DNA of 56,291 nucleotides. Origin: an uncultured Paracoccaceae bacterium (GTDB lineage Bacteria > Pseudomonadota > Alphaproteobacteria > Rhodobacterales > Rhodobacteraceae). The number at the start of each line of letters is the position of its first letter. Within the stretch, counting starts at the first letter, position 1. The notes under the pieces are model-generated. The model did not search any database, had not been told where the DNA came from, and saw nothing but the letters and a program-made list of their open reading frames with translations. The stretch lies in assembly GCA_913062865.1 (NCBI GenBank), contig CAJXWO010000013.1, positions 1 to 56,291 on the forward strand. The letters are read 5' to 3'. This document shows positions 25,340 to 33,363 of the stretch, in pieces. The position numbers were made by a program, and so were the translations under genes.

Positions 25340-26374
25340 GTGACCCAGATGCTCAGACCCGAACCCGAGACGATGATCAAGCCAGCGCAAAGCGTTCCAG
25401 TCTACCGGAGCGACGATTTCACCGTGACCGACGGCGCCAACCTTGGTGACGGGATCAACATCGCCGACGACCTGTCGCCCGATGACATTTACGGGCTGTC
25501 CGCCGATGCGGAGCGCGTGCGCCTGAGCCTTGTTGCCGATGGCGAGGGCGGCTTTTCGGTGGGCGAAGATACCGAGGTCGGACACCCCGGCGCGGTGCTG
25601 CATTTCGATTGCTGCTGCACTTTCATGGCCCGCGACGGGGTCACGACCGAGGTGCTGATCCTGGTCGAGCTGGACACGGACGGCATGGTCGACGAGGTCT
25701 ATGCCCTGCCCCTGGCCCCGCTTCAGCCCAAGACGGATTATGCGCTTGTCGGGGTGGACACCGACACTCCCCAGCGCAAGCTGGCCGAGGTCGCCTGCGT
25801 CTCGTTCACCCGCGGCACGCTCATCACCATGATGTCGGGGGCACAGCGCCCGATCGAAGACCTGCAGGTGGGTGACAAGGTGCTCACCCGCGACGACGGC
25901 CCACAGGAAATCCGCTGGATCGGCCAGACCACGGCCCGTGCCGTGGGGGCCTTTGCCCCCATCGTGATCACGGCCGGGACGCTCAACAACGAAAACGACC
26001 TGATCGTGAGCCCCGACCACCGGCTTTTCATCTACCAGCGCCAGGATCGCCTGGGCGCGGGCCGGTCGGAACTGCTGGTCAAGGCGCGCCACCTGGTGAA
26101 CGGCACCTCGATCTACCATCGCGACGGAGGCTTCGTGGATTATTTCCAGCTTCTCTTCGACGATCACCAGATCATCTATGCCGAGGGGATCGCGGCCGAA
26201 TCGATGCTGGTCGACACCCATACCCGCGCGATGCTGCCCGACGAGGTGGCCCGCGCGATGAGCGCCGAACTGACCGGACACCGGACGCGCCCGCATCTGA
26301 GCTTCGAGGTTCAGGAAAGCCTGCTCGACCGCCCCGACGCCGCCGAGCTTCTGCGCCGCGCCTCGACCCGCTAG
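25340..26374 (+). CDS. Hint (Hedgehog/intein) domain-containing protein
   Basis: 344 aa if started at GTG 25340 (AGCAGG upstream); ATG 25349 and ATG 25373 are in-frame alternatives, and the last fits homologues starting close to AQSVPVYRSDDF. The first about 150 residues form an unidentified domain. The Hint domain then begins at the cysteine of ACVSFTRGTLIT (Cys is the usual first residue), with block PIEDLQVGDKVLTRDDG and a later SPDHRLFIYQ, followed by DYFQLLFDDHQIIYAEG. Such Rhodobacterales proteins are often in secreted or surface systems; autocleavage has not been shown here. Confidence 0.85.
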   Translation: MTQMLRPEPETMIKPAQSVPVYRSDDFTVTDGANLGDGINIADDLSPDDIYGLSADAERVRLSLVADGEGGFSVGEDTEVGHPGAVLHFDCCCTFMARDGVTTEVLILVELDTDGMVDEVYALPLAPLQPKTDYALVGVDTDTPQRKLAEVACVSFTRGTLITMMSGAQRPIEDLQVGDKVLTRDDGPQEIRWIGQTTARAVGAFAPIVITAGTLNNENDLIVSPDHRLFIYQRQDRLGAGRSELLVKARHLVNGTSIYHRDGGFVDYFQLLFDDHQIIYAEGIAAESMLVDTHTRAMLPDEVARAMSAELTGHRTRPHLSFEVQESLLDRPDAAELLRRASTR

Positions 26375-26422
26375 CCCCCGCCGCGTCTGCGACGACAGCC
26401 CTCTGCAATCGCGCGCCACGCC

Positions 26423-26443
26423 GTCCCGGACCCGATCCGGGAC
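26423..26443. repeat. Inverted repeat GTCCCGGA/TCCGGGAC, copy 1
   Basis: 8-bp arms around CCCGA. The unit, including the following CTCC and GTCA, recurs 90 bases further on. Part of the 187-base gap between the Hint and SnoaL-like genes, where both genes point towards the gap. Confidence 0.75.
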
Positions 26444-26512
26444 CTCCGCCCCAACGTCACGAGACCCCCGGCACCGCAACATAGGCCCATCGGGACAAAC
26501 CAGGCCATCCGC

Positions 26513-26534
26513 GTCCCGGACCCCGATCCGGGAC
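26513..26534. repeat. Inverted repeat GTCCCGGA/TCCGGGAC, copy 2
   Basis: 8-bp arms around CCCCGA, in the same orientation as copy 1. The similarity extends about 25 bases beyond the hairpin. Possible bidirectional terminator or a mobile palindromic unit. Confidence 0.75.
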
Positions 26535-26561
26535 CTCCAACCCGATGTCATGGGCCCCGGG

Positions 26562-26927
26562 TCAGCTGGCGTAGAAAAACTCCTCGCGCACGATCCGGCC
26601 GTCCGCGACGTGGTAGACCGCCACCTCCCGCATCTCGAAGCTTTCGCCGCTGGTCTTGTCCCGGCCCGCGGCCTCGAAGATCACCGCGAAGCGGTCATCG
26701 CCATGCAGCATCGGGTCGCTCACGCTGCCACCCGTCATTTCCATGTTTTGCGCCCACCATTCATGTTTGCCGTGGATCGCCGCGCGCCCGTGGGCCTCGC
26801 GCCCGCCGCCCTGATCGGCCGCTTCGACCGACACGGCATCCTCGGCATAGAGCCGGTCGAGGGTCTCGGTCTCGCGCCCCTCGCGGCAGCCCGCGACCAG
26901 TTCATCGGCAATCTGTTTCAAATCCAT
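26562..26927 (-). CDS. SnoaL-like / NTF2-family protein
   Basis: 121 aa from ATG 26927, with AGGG upstream; the longer frame starting at 26963 has no ribosome site. The cone-shaped NTF2 fold is suggested by an N-terminal helix (MDLKQIADELVAGCREGRET), the LYAEDAVSVE turn, the central HGRAAIHGKHEWW, and the final strands VAVYHVADGRIVREEFFYAS. SnoaL-like proteins bind small hydrophobic ligands or act as isomerases; the ligand is unknown. Divergent from prfC. Confidence 0.82.
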   Translation of the reverse strand: MDLKQIADELVAGCREGRETETLDRLYAEDAVSVEAADQGGGREAHGRAAIHGKHEWWAQNMEMTGGSVSDPMLHGDDRFAVIFEAAGRDKTSGESFEMREVAVYHVADGRIVREEFFYAS

Positions 26928-27006
26928 CGCACCAATCCCTAAATGTTCTATGAACGTTCTCATCCTGCGCCCGAAACATCACAAGCGCAAGACAAACGCT
27001 TGCCAA

Positions 27007-27035
27007 TTGCGGCAGTGCCCCGGCGCGTCTATATC
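27007..27035 (+). promoter_or_regulatory. Promoter of prfC, leaderless spacing
   Basis: TTGCGG (27007-27012), 17-base spacer, TATATC (27030-27035). Transcription would start near 27042, which is the A of the prfC ATG. No ribosome site precedes the ATG. Confidence 0.5.
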
Positions 27036-27041
27036 GGGCCC

Positions 27042-28649
27042 ATGTTGGACATCGCCACGAACCGCCCCGATCTGCCGCCCGAAATCGCGCGGCGCCGCAC
27101 ATTCGCGATCATCTCGCATCCGGATGCGGGCAAAACCACGCTCACCGAAAAGTTCCTGCTGTTCGGCGGCGCGATCCAGATGGCGGGGCAGGTCCGCGCC
27201 AAGGGCGAGGCGCGGCGCACCCGCTCGGACTTCATGGAGATGGAGAAGGACCGCGGCATTTCCGTCTCGGCCTCGGCCATGTCATTTGATTACAAGGACT
27301 TCCGCTTCAATCTCGTGGATACGCCCGGCCACTCGGATTTCTCGGAAGACACCTATCGCACCCTGACGGCCGTCGATGCCGCCGTCATGGTGATCGACGG
27401 GGCCAAGGGCGTTGAAAGCCAGACCCGCAAGCTTTTCGAGGTCTGCCGCCTGCGCGACCTGCCGATCCTGACCTTCTGCAACAAGATGGACCGCGAAAGC
27501 CGCGACACGTTCGAGATCATCGACGAGATCCAGGAAAACCTGGCCATCGACGTGACACCCGCCAGCTGGCCCATCGGCCAGGGCCGCGATTTCCTGGGCT
27601 GCTACGACATGCTGCGCGACCGGCTCGAACTCATGGACCGCGCCGACCGCAACCGCGTGGCCGAGTCGATTGAAATCAATGGGTTGGACGACCCTCTTCT
27701 TGCCGAACATGTGCCTGCCCATCTGCTCGAGACGCTGCGCGAAGAGGTCGAGATGGCGCGCGAGCTTCTGCCAACGCTCGACCCCCAATCGGTGCTCGAG
27801 GGGCATATGACGCCCATCTGGTTCGGCTCGGCCATCAACTCGTTCGGCGTCAAGGAACTGATGGACGGCATCGGCAGCTACGGCCCCGAACCCCAGGTCC
27901 AGCGCGCCGAGCCGCGCCAGATTTCACCCGAAGAAACAAAGGTTTCCGGCTTCGTCTTCAAGGTCCAGGCGAATATGGACCCGAAACACCGCGACCGGGT
28001 GGCCTTTGTCCGCATGGCATCTGGCCATTTCAAACGCGGCATGAAGCTGACCCATGTGCGCACCAAGAAACCCATGGCGGTGTCGAACCCGGTGCTGTTC
28101 CTCGCCTCGGACCGCGAACTGGCCGAAGAGGCCTGGGCCGGCGACATCATCGGCATCCCGAACCACGGCCAGCTCCGCATCGGCGACACCCTGACCGAGG
28201 GCGAGGCGATCCGCGTGGCGGGCATCCCCTCTTTCGCGCCGGAACTGCTTCAAGGGGTCCGCGCGGGCGACCCGATGAAGGCCAAGCACCTTGAAAAGGC
28301 GCTGATGCAATTCGCCGAGGAAGGGGCCGCCAAGGTCTTCAAACCCGCCATCGGTTCGGGCTTCATCGTGGGCGTCGTGGGCGCGTTGCAATTCGAGGTG
28401 CTGGCCAGCCGGATCGAGCTGGAATACGGCCTGCCCGTCCGCTTCGAGCCCTCGCAATTCACCTCGGCCCGCTGGGTGGCGGGCGACAAGGCGGCGGTGG
28501 ACAAATTCACCAACGCCAACAAGCAGCACATGGCCACCGACCATGACGGCGACATGGTGTACCTGACGCGCATGCAATGGGACATCGACCGCGTGGAGCG
28601 GGATTATCCCGAACTGACGCTCACCGCCACCAAGGAGATGATGGTGTGA
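27042..28649 (+). CDS. prfC: Peptide chain release factor 3
   Basis: GTPase that removes RF1/RF2 from the ribosome after termination. 535 aa from ATG 27042, the start chosen because the upstream in-frame extension is not conserved-looking. G-domain motifs are ISHPDAGKTTLTEK (G1), RGISVSASAMSF (G2), DTPGHSDFSEDTYRTL (G3) and FCNKMDRE (G4). Domain 2 and the C-terminal domain (GALQFEVLASRIELEY) follow. Length and order are normal for RF3 rather than EF-G. It has a leaderless-type promoter. Confidence 0.96.
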   Translation: MLDIATNRPDLPPEIARRRTFAIISHPDAGKTTLTEKFLLFGGAIQMAGQVRAKGEARRTRSDFMEMEKDRGISVSASAMSFDYKDFRFNLVDTPGHSDFSEDTYRTLTAVDAAVMVIDGAKGVESQTRKLFEVCRLRDLPILTFCNKMDRESRDTFEIIDEIQENLAIDVTPASWPIGQGRDFLGCYDMLRDRLELMDRADRNRVAESIEINGLDDPLLAEHVPAHLLETLREEVEMARELLPTLDPQSVLEGHMTPIWFGSAINSFGVKELMDGIGSYGPEPQVQRAEPRQISPEETKVSGFVFKVQANMDPKHRDRVAFVRMASGHFKRGMKLTHVRTKKPMAVSNPVLFLASDRELAEEAWAGDIIGIPNHGQLRIGDTLTEGEAIRVAGIPSFAPELLQGVRAGDPMKAKHLEKALMQFAEEGAAKVFKPAIGSGFIVGVVGALQFEVLASRIELEYGLPVRFEPSQFTSARWVAGDKAAVDKFTNANKQHMATDHDGDMVYLTRMQWDIDRVERDYPELTLTATKEMMV

Positions 28650-28668
28650 GGGTGCGGGGCGCAGATAT

Positions 28669-30447
28669 ATGAGCGCCTCGGACACCTACCCCGGCGGCAT
28701 CCCGGGCATGCTGGCCCAGATGGATGGGCGGATGGAGCCGTTGGAGTATGGCCCCGGAGAGGCCCTGCCCCCCGCCGATCTGGACCTCGGCCCCCTGAAG
28801 GACGCGAAGGTTCTGCCGATCAGCCGCGACCCGGCCGAACAGCGCGACAGCCTGTCGACCTATTGGGGCAAACGCCGCGAGCTGCGCCGCGAATTCGAGG
28901 GCCTGCCGGAGCTTTGCTTTCTGCACGGGCTGTGCATCGCCAATCTGCGCCGCGAAAGCTTTCCGCCCGAGGCGAAAACCCTGTTCCTGCGCATGTGGGC
29001 CGAAGAGGGGCTGTTCCTGCGCCGCCGCCTGACCGCGCGCTGGCTGATCTCGGCCGTGGCCAGTTTTGCCGATCATGGCGAGACAGAGGTGCAGCGCCGC
29101 GTGGGCCATACGCTTACCGTCCTGTTCGGGCTCATCAAGCTGTACGAGACCGAACGGCTTTATTCCGGGACGCCTGCGCACAAGCCCTTTACCTGGCGCG
29201 GCAAGGCGGGGGGCGGCATCCCGCTCGACATGGCGCAGTTTTCCATCCCCGCGGGCGGGCTCGATGCCAATATGCGCGGCCGCATCTGGCGCGATGCCGA
29301 GACTGATCCCGTGATCGGACCCTTGGCCCATGACCTGATCGAGCGGCTGGTGTCCGAGGATGGCACCGTCTTCCGCCGCCTGCGCCGGATGCGCAACCGC
29401 CGCGAAAAGATGATGGCCAGGGACGACCCGGATGCGCCCCTGCCCGCCACGCAAAAAGTCGCTGTCACGGTGGACCCGGGCCGCATCACAACCGACCCGG
29501 AGAGGGTCTGCTGGGGGATCGTCGCGACGGTCAAGGCCCCCCTGCCCGTCATCGCCCGCTGGGCCGCCTATCACCTGGGCCTCGGGGCCGCCCGGCTGCA
29601 CATCTATCTCGACGATCCCGACCCCGAAACCGCCGCCTACCTGTCGCAGAACCCCGCCATCGAGGTCATCGAATGCGACGCGGCCTATTGGGCCAAAGAG
29701 CAAACCCGCCGCAGCGAAAAGCACCAGCTGCGCCAGGCCCACAACGCGACCCGCAGCTACCTGCGCTCGGACCTCGACTGGCTCGCCCATATCGACGTGG
29801 ACGAGTTCTTGTTGCCCGACCGGCCCGTCGCCGACGACCTCGCCGCCGTGCCCGCCGACATGACCTGCCTGCGCCTTTTGCCCGCCGAACGGCTGGCCCA
29901 ACCGGGCGGCGCGCCCCCCGGCGCGGGTGAGTGGCTGTTCAAGCGCCTGCCCTCGGACGGGGGCCAGACCAAGGCGGTGCTCGAAACGCTCTACCCCACC
30001 TTCGGGCTACACCTCCGCGAGGGCTTCGTGAGCCACATCACCGGCAAGGTCTTTGCCCGCACGGGCGTGCCCGCCGCGCGCCTGGGCATCCACAACCTGC
30101 GCCACCGCAGCGCCACCGTGGGCAACGTGGCCGAGACCGCAACGCTGCGCCTGGGCCACGCCCATGCCGACGGGTGGGAGGATTTTCGCGACCGCATGGC
30201 GTTCCGCCTCGACAAGGGGTCCTACCGCAAGAAGGACGCGACCGGTTTCTGCCTCGAGGACGTGCTGCAATTCCTCGCCCGGGAAGAGGGAGAGGATGGC
30301 CTGCGGCTGTTCTACGCCGAGATGTGCGAGGCGCGGCCCGAGCTGGTCGCGGCACTCGAGGCCAGGGGCCTGCTCATCCGCCGCGATCTGGACCTCGACG
30401 GTGCCGTGGCGCAGGCCTTTGGCCCCCTGCCCGAGGCCGCGGAATGA
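28669..30447 (+). CDS. Glycosyltransferase family 2-like protein with extra N-terminal domain
   Basis: 592 aa. Residues 1-250 are an unidentified, mostly helical region. From about 280 the protein resembles the glyco_tranf_2_4 (GT92-like) family: WGIVATVKAPLPVIARWAAY starts the Rossmann-like fold, and HIDVDEFLLP (about 380) carries the DxD metal-binding motif. The tail (for example FVSHITGKVFARTG) is homologous to the next gene. Sugar donor and acceptor are unknown; other genes of a polysaccharide cluster are not adjacent. The stop overlaps the downstream start. Confidence 0.8.
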   Translation: MSASDTYPGGIPGMLAQMDGRMEPLEYGPGEALPPADLDLGPLKDAKVLPISRDPAEQRDSLSTYWGKRRELRREFEGLPELCFLHGLCIANLRRESFPPEAKTLFLRMWAEEGLFLRRRLTARWLISAVASFADHGETEVQRRVGHTLTVLFGLIKLYETERLYSGTPAHKPFTWRGKAGGGIPLDMAQFSIPAGGLDANMRGRIWRDAETDPVIGPLAHDLIERLVSEDGTVFRRLRRMRNRREKMMARDDPDAPLPATQKVAVTVDPGRITTDPERVCWGIVATVKAPLPVIARWAAYHLGLGAARLHIYLDDPDPETAAYLSQNPAIEVIECDAAYWAKEQTRRSEKHQLRQAHNATRSYLRSDLDWLAHIDVDEFLLPDRPVADDLAAVPADMTCLRLLPAERLAQPGGAPPGAGEWLFKRLPSDGGQTKAVLETLYPTFGLHLREGFVSHITGKVFARTGVPAARLGIHNLRHRSATVGNVAETATLRLGHAHADGWEDFRDRMAFRLDKGSYRKKDATGFCLEDVLQFLAREEGEDGLRLFYAEMCEARPELVAALEARGLLIRRDLDLDGAVAQAFGPLPEAAE

Positions 30448-31394
30448 GCGTGACCTGGGGCATCGTGGCGACCATCAAGGCGCCTGCCGAGGACATCCTG
30501 CGCTTTGCCGCCCACCACCTAGAGCTGGGCGCGCACCGCATCTACATCTACCTCGACGCGCCCAACCCCGATGCGCGCAAGGCGCTGAAAGAGCACCCGA
30601 AATGCCGGGTGCAGCTGACCAATGACGCCTATTGGCAGCAGCGCACGGGAAAGCGGCCCGCCAAGCACCAGGTCCGCCAGACCCGCAACGCGTCCGATGC
30701 CTATGCCAAGCGGGCCGAGGTCGACTGGCTGGCCCATATCGACGTGGACGAGTTCCTCATGCCCCGCGAGGGTACCGTTGCCGAGGCGCTGGCCACCCTA
30801 CCCCCGGGCACCAACGCCGCCCGTGTGAGGCCGGTGGAGGTGCTGGCGGGCGGCGATGCCGGGCCCGAGACGCGGTATTTCAAGGCCTTCCCCCTCGACC
30901 GCGCCGAACGCACGGCGGCCACGAAACGCGTCTTACCCACCTGGGGGCATCTGCTGAACGGCGGCTTCCTGAGCCATGTCGCGGGCAAGCTGTTCCTGCG
31001 GCCTGGCTTGGGCGACGTGGAGTTCCGCATCCATAACGGTCTGCTCGCCGGCCAACACATCGCGCCCGAGGCGCCGCTGCCCACGCTCGACCTGTGCCAC
31101 ATGCACGCCCCCGATTGGGAGACCTGGCAGCGCCACTATGCCTACCGGCTGGAAAAGGGATCCTACCGGGCCGAACTGAACCCCGCCGTCAGCGCCGATC
31201 AGGGCGGCGTGACCATGCACGACCTCTTTCGCGGGATCGAAACCGAGCAGGGCACAGAGGGCCTGCGCGCCTTTTTCGACGAGGTCTGCCATGCCACCCC
31301 TGCCCTGCGCGACAGGCTTCGGGCCGAGGGGCTGTTGCGGCGCTACGACCTGCCGCTCAATGCGCTGCGGGCGCGACACTTCCCCGCCGCCTGA
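30444..31394 (+). CDS. Glycosyltransferase family 2-like protein, paralogue of the preceding gene
   Basis: 316 aa from ATG 30444, overlapping the previous stop by 4 bases. It corresponds to the C-terminal half of the upstream protein: WGIVATIKAPAEDILRFAAH, DYAYW-like NDAYWQQRTGKR, HIDVDEFLMP with the DxD motif, GGFLSHVAGKLFLRPG and YAYRLEKGSYR all have direct counterparts. This indicates a tandem duplication in which one copy gained, or the other lost, the N-terminal 250 residues. Substrate unknown. Confidence 0.82.
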   Translation: MSVTWGIVATIKAPAEDILRFAAHHLELGAHRIYIYLDAPNPDARKALKEHPKCRVQLTNDAYWQQRTGKRPAKHQVRQTRNASDAYAKRAEVDWLAHIDVDEFLMPREGTVAEALATLPPGTNAARVRPVEVLAGGDAGPETRYFKAFPLDRAERTAATKRVLPTWGHLLNGGFLSHVAGKLFLRPGLGDVEFRIHNGLLAGQHIAPEAPLPTLDLCHMHAPDWETWQRHYAYRLEKGSYRAELNPAVSADQGGVTMHDLFRGIETEQGTEGLRAFFDEVCHATPALRDRLRAEGLLRRYDLPLNALRARHFPAA

Positions 31395-31415
31395 GGCCGC
31401 CGGACCCCGCCGCAA

Positions 31416-31444
31416 TTGACCTTTCACGCCATATTCTGTAGGAC
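31416..31444 (+). promoter_or_regulatory. Candidate promoter of the DEAD-box helicase gene
   Basis: TTGACC (31416-31421), 17-base spacer, TAGGAC (31439-31444). The start near 31451 leaves a leader of about 90 bases, long for this window and a possible site for post-transcriptional control. Confidence 0.5.
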
Positions 31445-31543
31445 GCGGACGAGTATCGCCAAGGTGTTTCCATTACGGGCCATCCGGGCCTGCACCTGAA
31501 AATGACGCTACGGGCCTCGAGTGTCCGTAAACCACGGATACGC

Positions 31544-32959
31544 ATGACTAAATTTTCCGAACTGAACCTGGAACCCATGGTCCTCAAGGCCATTGAAGAA
31601 GCGGGCTACGAGACGCCCACGCCCATCCAGGCCGGGGCGATTCCCCATGCATTGAACGGACGCGACGTGTTGGGCATCGCCCAGACTGGCACCGGCAAGA
31701 CCGCCAGCTTCACGTTGCCGATGATCAACCAACTGGCCCGGGGCCGCGCACGCGCCCGGATGCCGCGCAGCCTGGTGCTTTGCCCCACGCGGGAACTGGC
31801 CGCGCAGGTGGCCGAAAACTTCGACACCTATTCCAAGCATGTGAAACTGACCAAGGCGCTCTTGATCGGCGGGGTCAGCTTCAAGGAACAGGAACAGCTC
31901 ATCGACAAGGGCGTCGATGTTCTGATCGCCACGCCGGGCCGTCTTCTGGACCATTTCGAACGCGGCAAGCTTCTGTTGACCGGCGTGCAGATCATGGTCG
32001 TGGACGAGGCCGACCGCATGCTCGACATGGGCTTCATCCCCGATATCGAGCGGATCTTCAGCCTCACGCCCTTTACCCGGCAGACGCTGTTTTTCTCGGC
32101 CACCATGGCCCCCGAGATCGAGCGGATCACCAACACCTTCCTGTCCAATCCCGAACGCATCGAAGTGGCCCGCCAGGCCACCGCGTCCGAGACGATCGAA
32201 CAGGGCGTCGTGCAGTTCAAAGCGTCCCGCAAGGACCGCGAAGCCAGCGAAAAGCGCCGCGTGCTGCGCGGGCTGATCGACGCCGAGGGCGAGACATGCA
32301 CCAACGCGATCATCTTCTGCAACCGCAAGGTCGATGTGGATATCGTCGCGAAATCGCTCAAGAAATACGGCTATGACGCCGCGGCGATCCATGGCGACCT
32401 GGACCAGTCCCAGCGCACCAAGACGCTGGACCAGTTCCGCGAAGGCAAGCTGCGGTTCCTCGTCGCCTCGGACGTGGCCGCACGCGGGCTCGACGTACCG
32501 GCGGTCAGCCATGTGATCAATTTCGACGTGCCCAGCCATGCCGAGGATTACGTGCACCGCATCGGCCGCACGGGCCGCGCGGGCCGCGAGGGCAAGGCGC
32601 TCACGATCTGCATTCCGCGCGACGACAAGAACCTCGAGGATATCGAGCGGTTGATCCAGAAAGAGATCCCCCGCGTCGAGAACCCAATCAGGAAATCCGA
32701 CGCTGCGCCGAAGGAAGAGGCTGCCGAGGCCAAGACCGACGACAAGCCCAAGTCGAGCCGCAGCCGGTCGTCGTCTCGCAGCAAATCCGAGGGCGGATCG
32801 TCCTCTGCACCGCACAAATCCGACAGCGGGTCGTCCTCGTCTTCCTCGTCGCGCGGCCGGTCCTCGCGCGGGTCGTCGCGCGACGACAAGGTCGTGGGTA
32901 TGGGCGATCACCTGCCCCAGTTCATCGCGCTCAGCTTCGACGAACGCCGCGCCAGCTAA
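31544..32959 (+). CDS. DEAD-box RNA helicase, RhlE-like
   Basis: 471 aa from ATG 31544. All helicase motifs are visible in order: Q motif PTPIQAGAIP, motif I AQTGTGKT, Ia PTRELAAQV, GG, TPGRLLDH, DEAD in VVDEADRMLDMG, SAT, and C-terminal HGDLDQSQR, SDVAARGLD and HRIGRTGRAGR. The tail from about 390 is low complexity (Ser, Arg, Lys), for example SRSRSSSRSKSEGG, suited to RNA or ribosome contact. Similar helicases assist ribosome assembly and RNA decay; rnj (RNase J) lies nearby but on the other strand. Confidence 0.93.
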   Translation: MTKFSELNLEPMVLKAIEEAGYETPTPIQAGAIPHALNGRDVLGIAQTGTGKTASFTLPMINQLARGRARARMPRSLVLCPTRELAAQVAENFDTYSKHVKLTKALLIGGVSFKEQEQLIDKGVDVLIATPGRLLDHFERGKLLLTGVQIMVVDEADRMLDMGFIPDIERIFSLTPFTRQTLFFSATMAPEIERITNTFLSNPERIEVARQATASETIEQGVVQFKASRKDREASEKRRVLRGLIDAEGETCTNAIIFCNRKVDVDIVAKSLKKYGYDAAAIHGDLDQSQRTKTLDQFREGKLRFLVASDVAARGLDVPAVSHVINFDVPSHAEDYVHRIGRTGRAGREGKALTICIPRDDKNLEDIERLIQKEIPRVENPIRKSDAAPKEEAAEAKTDDKPKSSRSRSSSRSKSEGGSSSAPHKSDSGSSSSSSSRGRSSRGSSRDDKVVGMGDHLPQFIALSFDERRAS

Positions 32960-32979
32960 CCCGACGCCTGAGCTGGGTG

Positions 32980-32999
32980 CGTTTGCGTCGACGCAAACG
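32980..32999. repeat. Perfect 20-bp palindrome, unit 1
   Basis: CGTTTGCGTCGACGCAAACG is its own reverse complement. It lies 20 bases after the helicase stop and one base before a second perfect palindrome sharing the core TGCGTCGACGCA. Function could be termination or a repeat element. Confidence 0.85.
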
Positions 33000-33000
33000 G

Positions 33001-33026
33001 GGTCCGATGCGTCGACGCATCGGACC
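33001..33026. repeat. Perfect 26-bp palindrome, unit 2
   Basis: A self-complementary 26-mer with arms GGTCCGATGCGTC and GACGCATCGGACC, sharing the core TGCGTCGACGCA with unit 1. No T run follows. Confidence 0.85.
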
Positions 33027-33081
33027 ACCGCACGGGGCATGCACCCGCGCTTAACCCCGATTCCCGACAGTGCCCCCCGCG

Positions 33082-33357
33082 ATGGCCATCGCCCGGGCGG
33101 ATCTGCCGCCCACTCAAGGACCGCCCAAGGGGGAGCGAAAGCCGGGAACCCGCGGGCGTCCGGATTTGCAGCCGGCTGCGATTCCCGACTGGTTTCCGTG
33201 TTGGAAAAATCACTGCAAGCGTTACGGCTGGCAGGCCGTCTGGCCTGATCCCGCCCATGAGCCGTGCCGCGTCGGGCCGCGGTGCGGCAATGCGCGGGGG
33301 CGTCGCCGTGTCCAGCGCGGGCAAAGCCCCTCCGTAGGGTGGGTTTTCAACCCACCC
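33082..33357 (+). pseudogene. Possible Cys-rich small gene or gene remnant
   Basis: From ATG 33082 the plus frame encodes a Pro/Arg-rich start followed by a protein-like segment (IPDWFPCWKNHCKRYGWQAV, then EPCRVGPRC). Two CxnC pairs could bind metal. The frame has no stop at the end of this segment: it runs on through the GGGTGGGTT palindrome and antisense to rnj. It may therefore be a gene whose 3' end was replaced by the repeat, or only chance coding. No clear ribosome site is seen. Confidence 0.25.
33334..33357. repeat. Palindromic repeat GGGTGGGTT-TTC-AACCCACCC
   Basis: 9-bp perfect stem (33337-33345 with 33349-33357), 3-base loop. Preceded by GTAG like the copy after pyrC. It lies 6 bases beyond the rnj stop and may end the rnj transcript. 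Confidence 0.8.
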
Positions 33358-33363
33358 CCGCCG

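Larger units (their letters stand above)
32960..33363. other. 404-base intergenic region
   Basis: The region between the helicase and rnj (their 3' ends face each other) holds two tandem perfect palindromes (32980-33026), a GGGTGGGTT palindrome at 33337-33357, and between them a Cys- and Trp-containing open frame described separately. No RNA gene is recognised. Confidence 0.7.
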
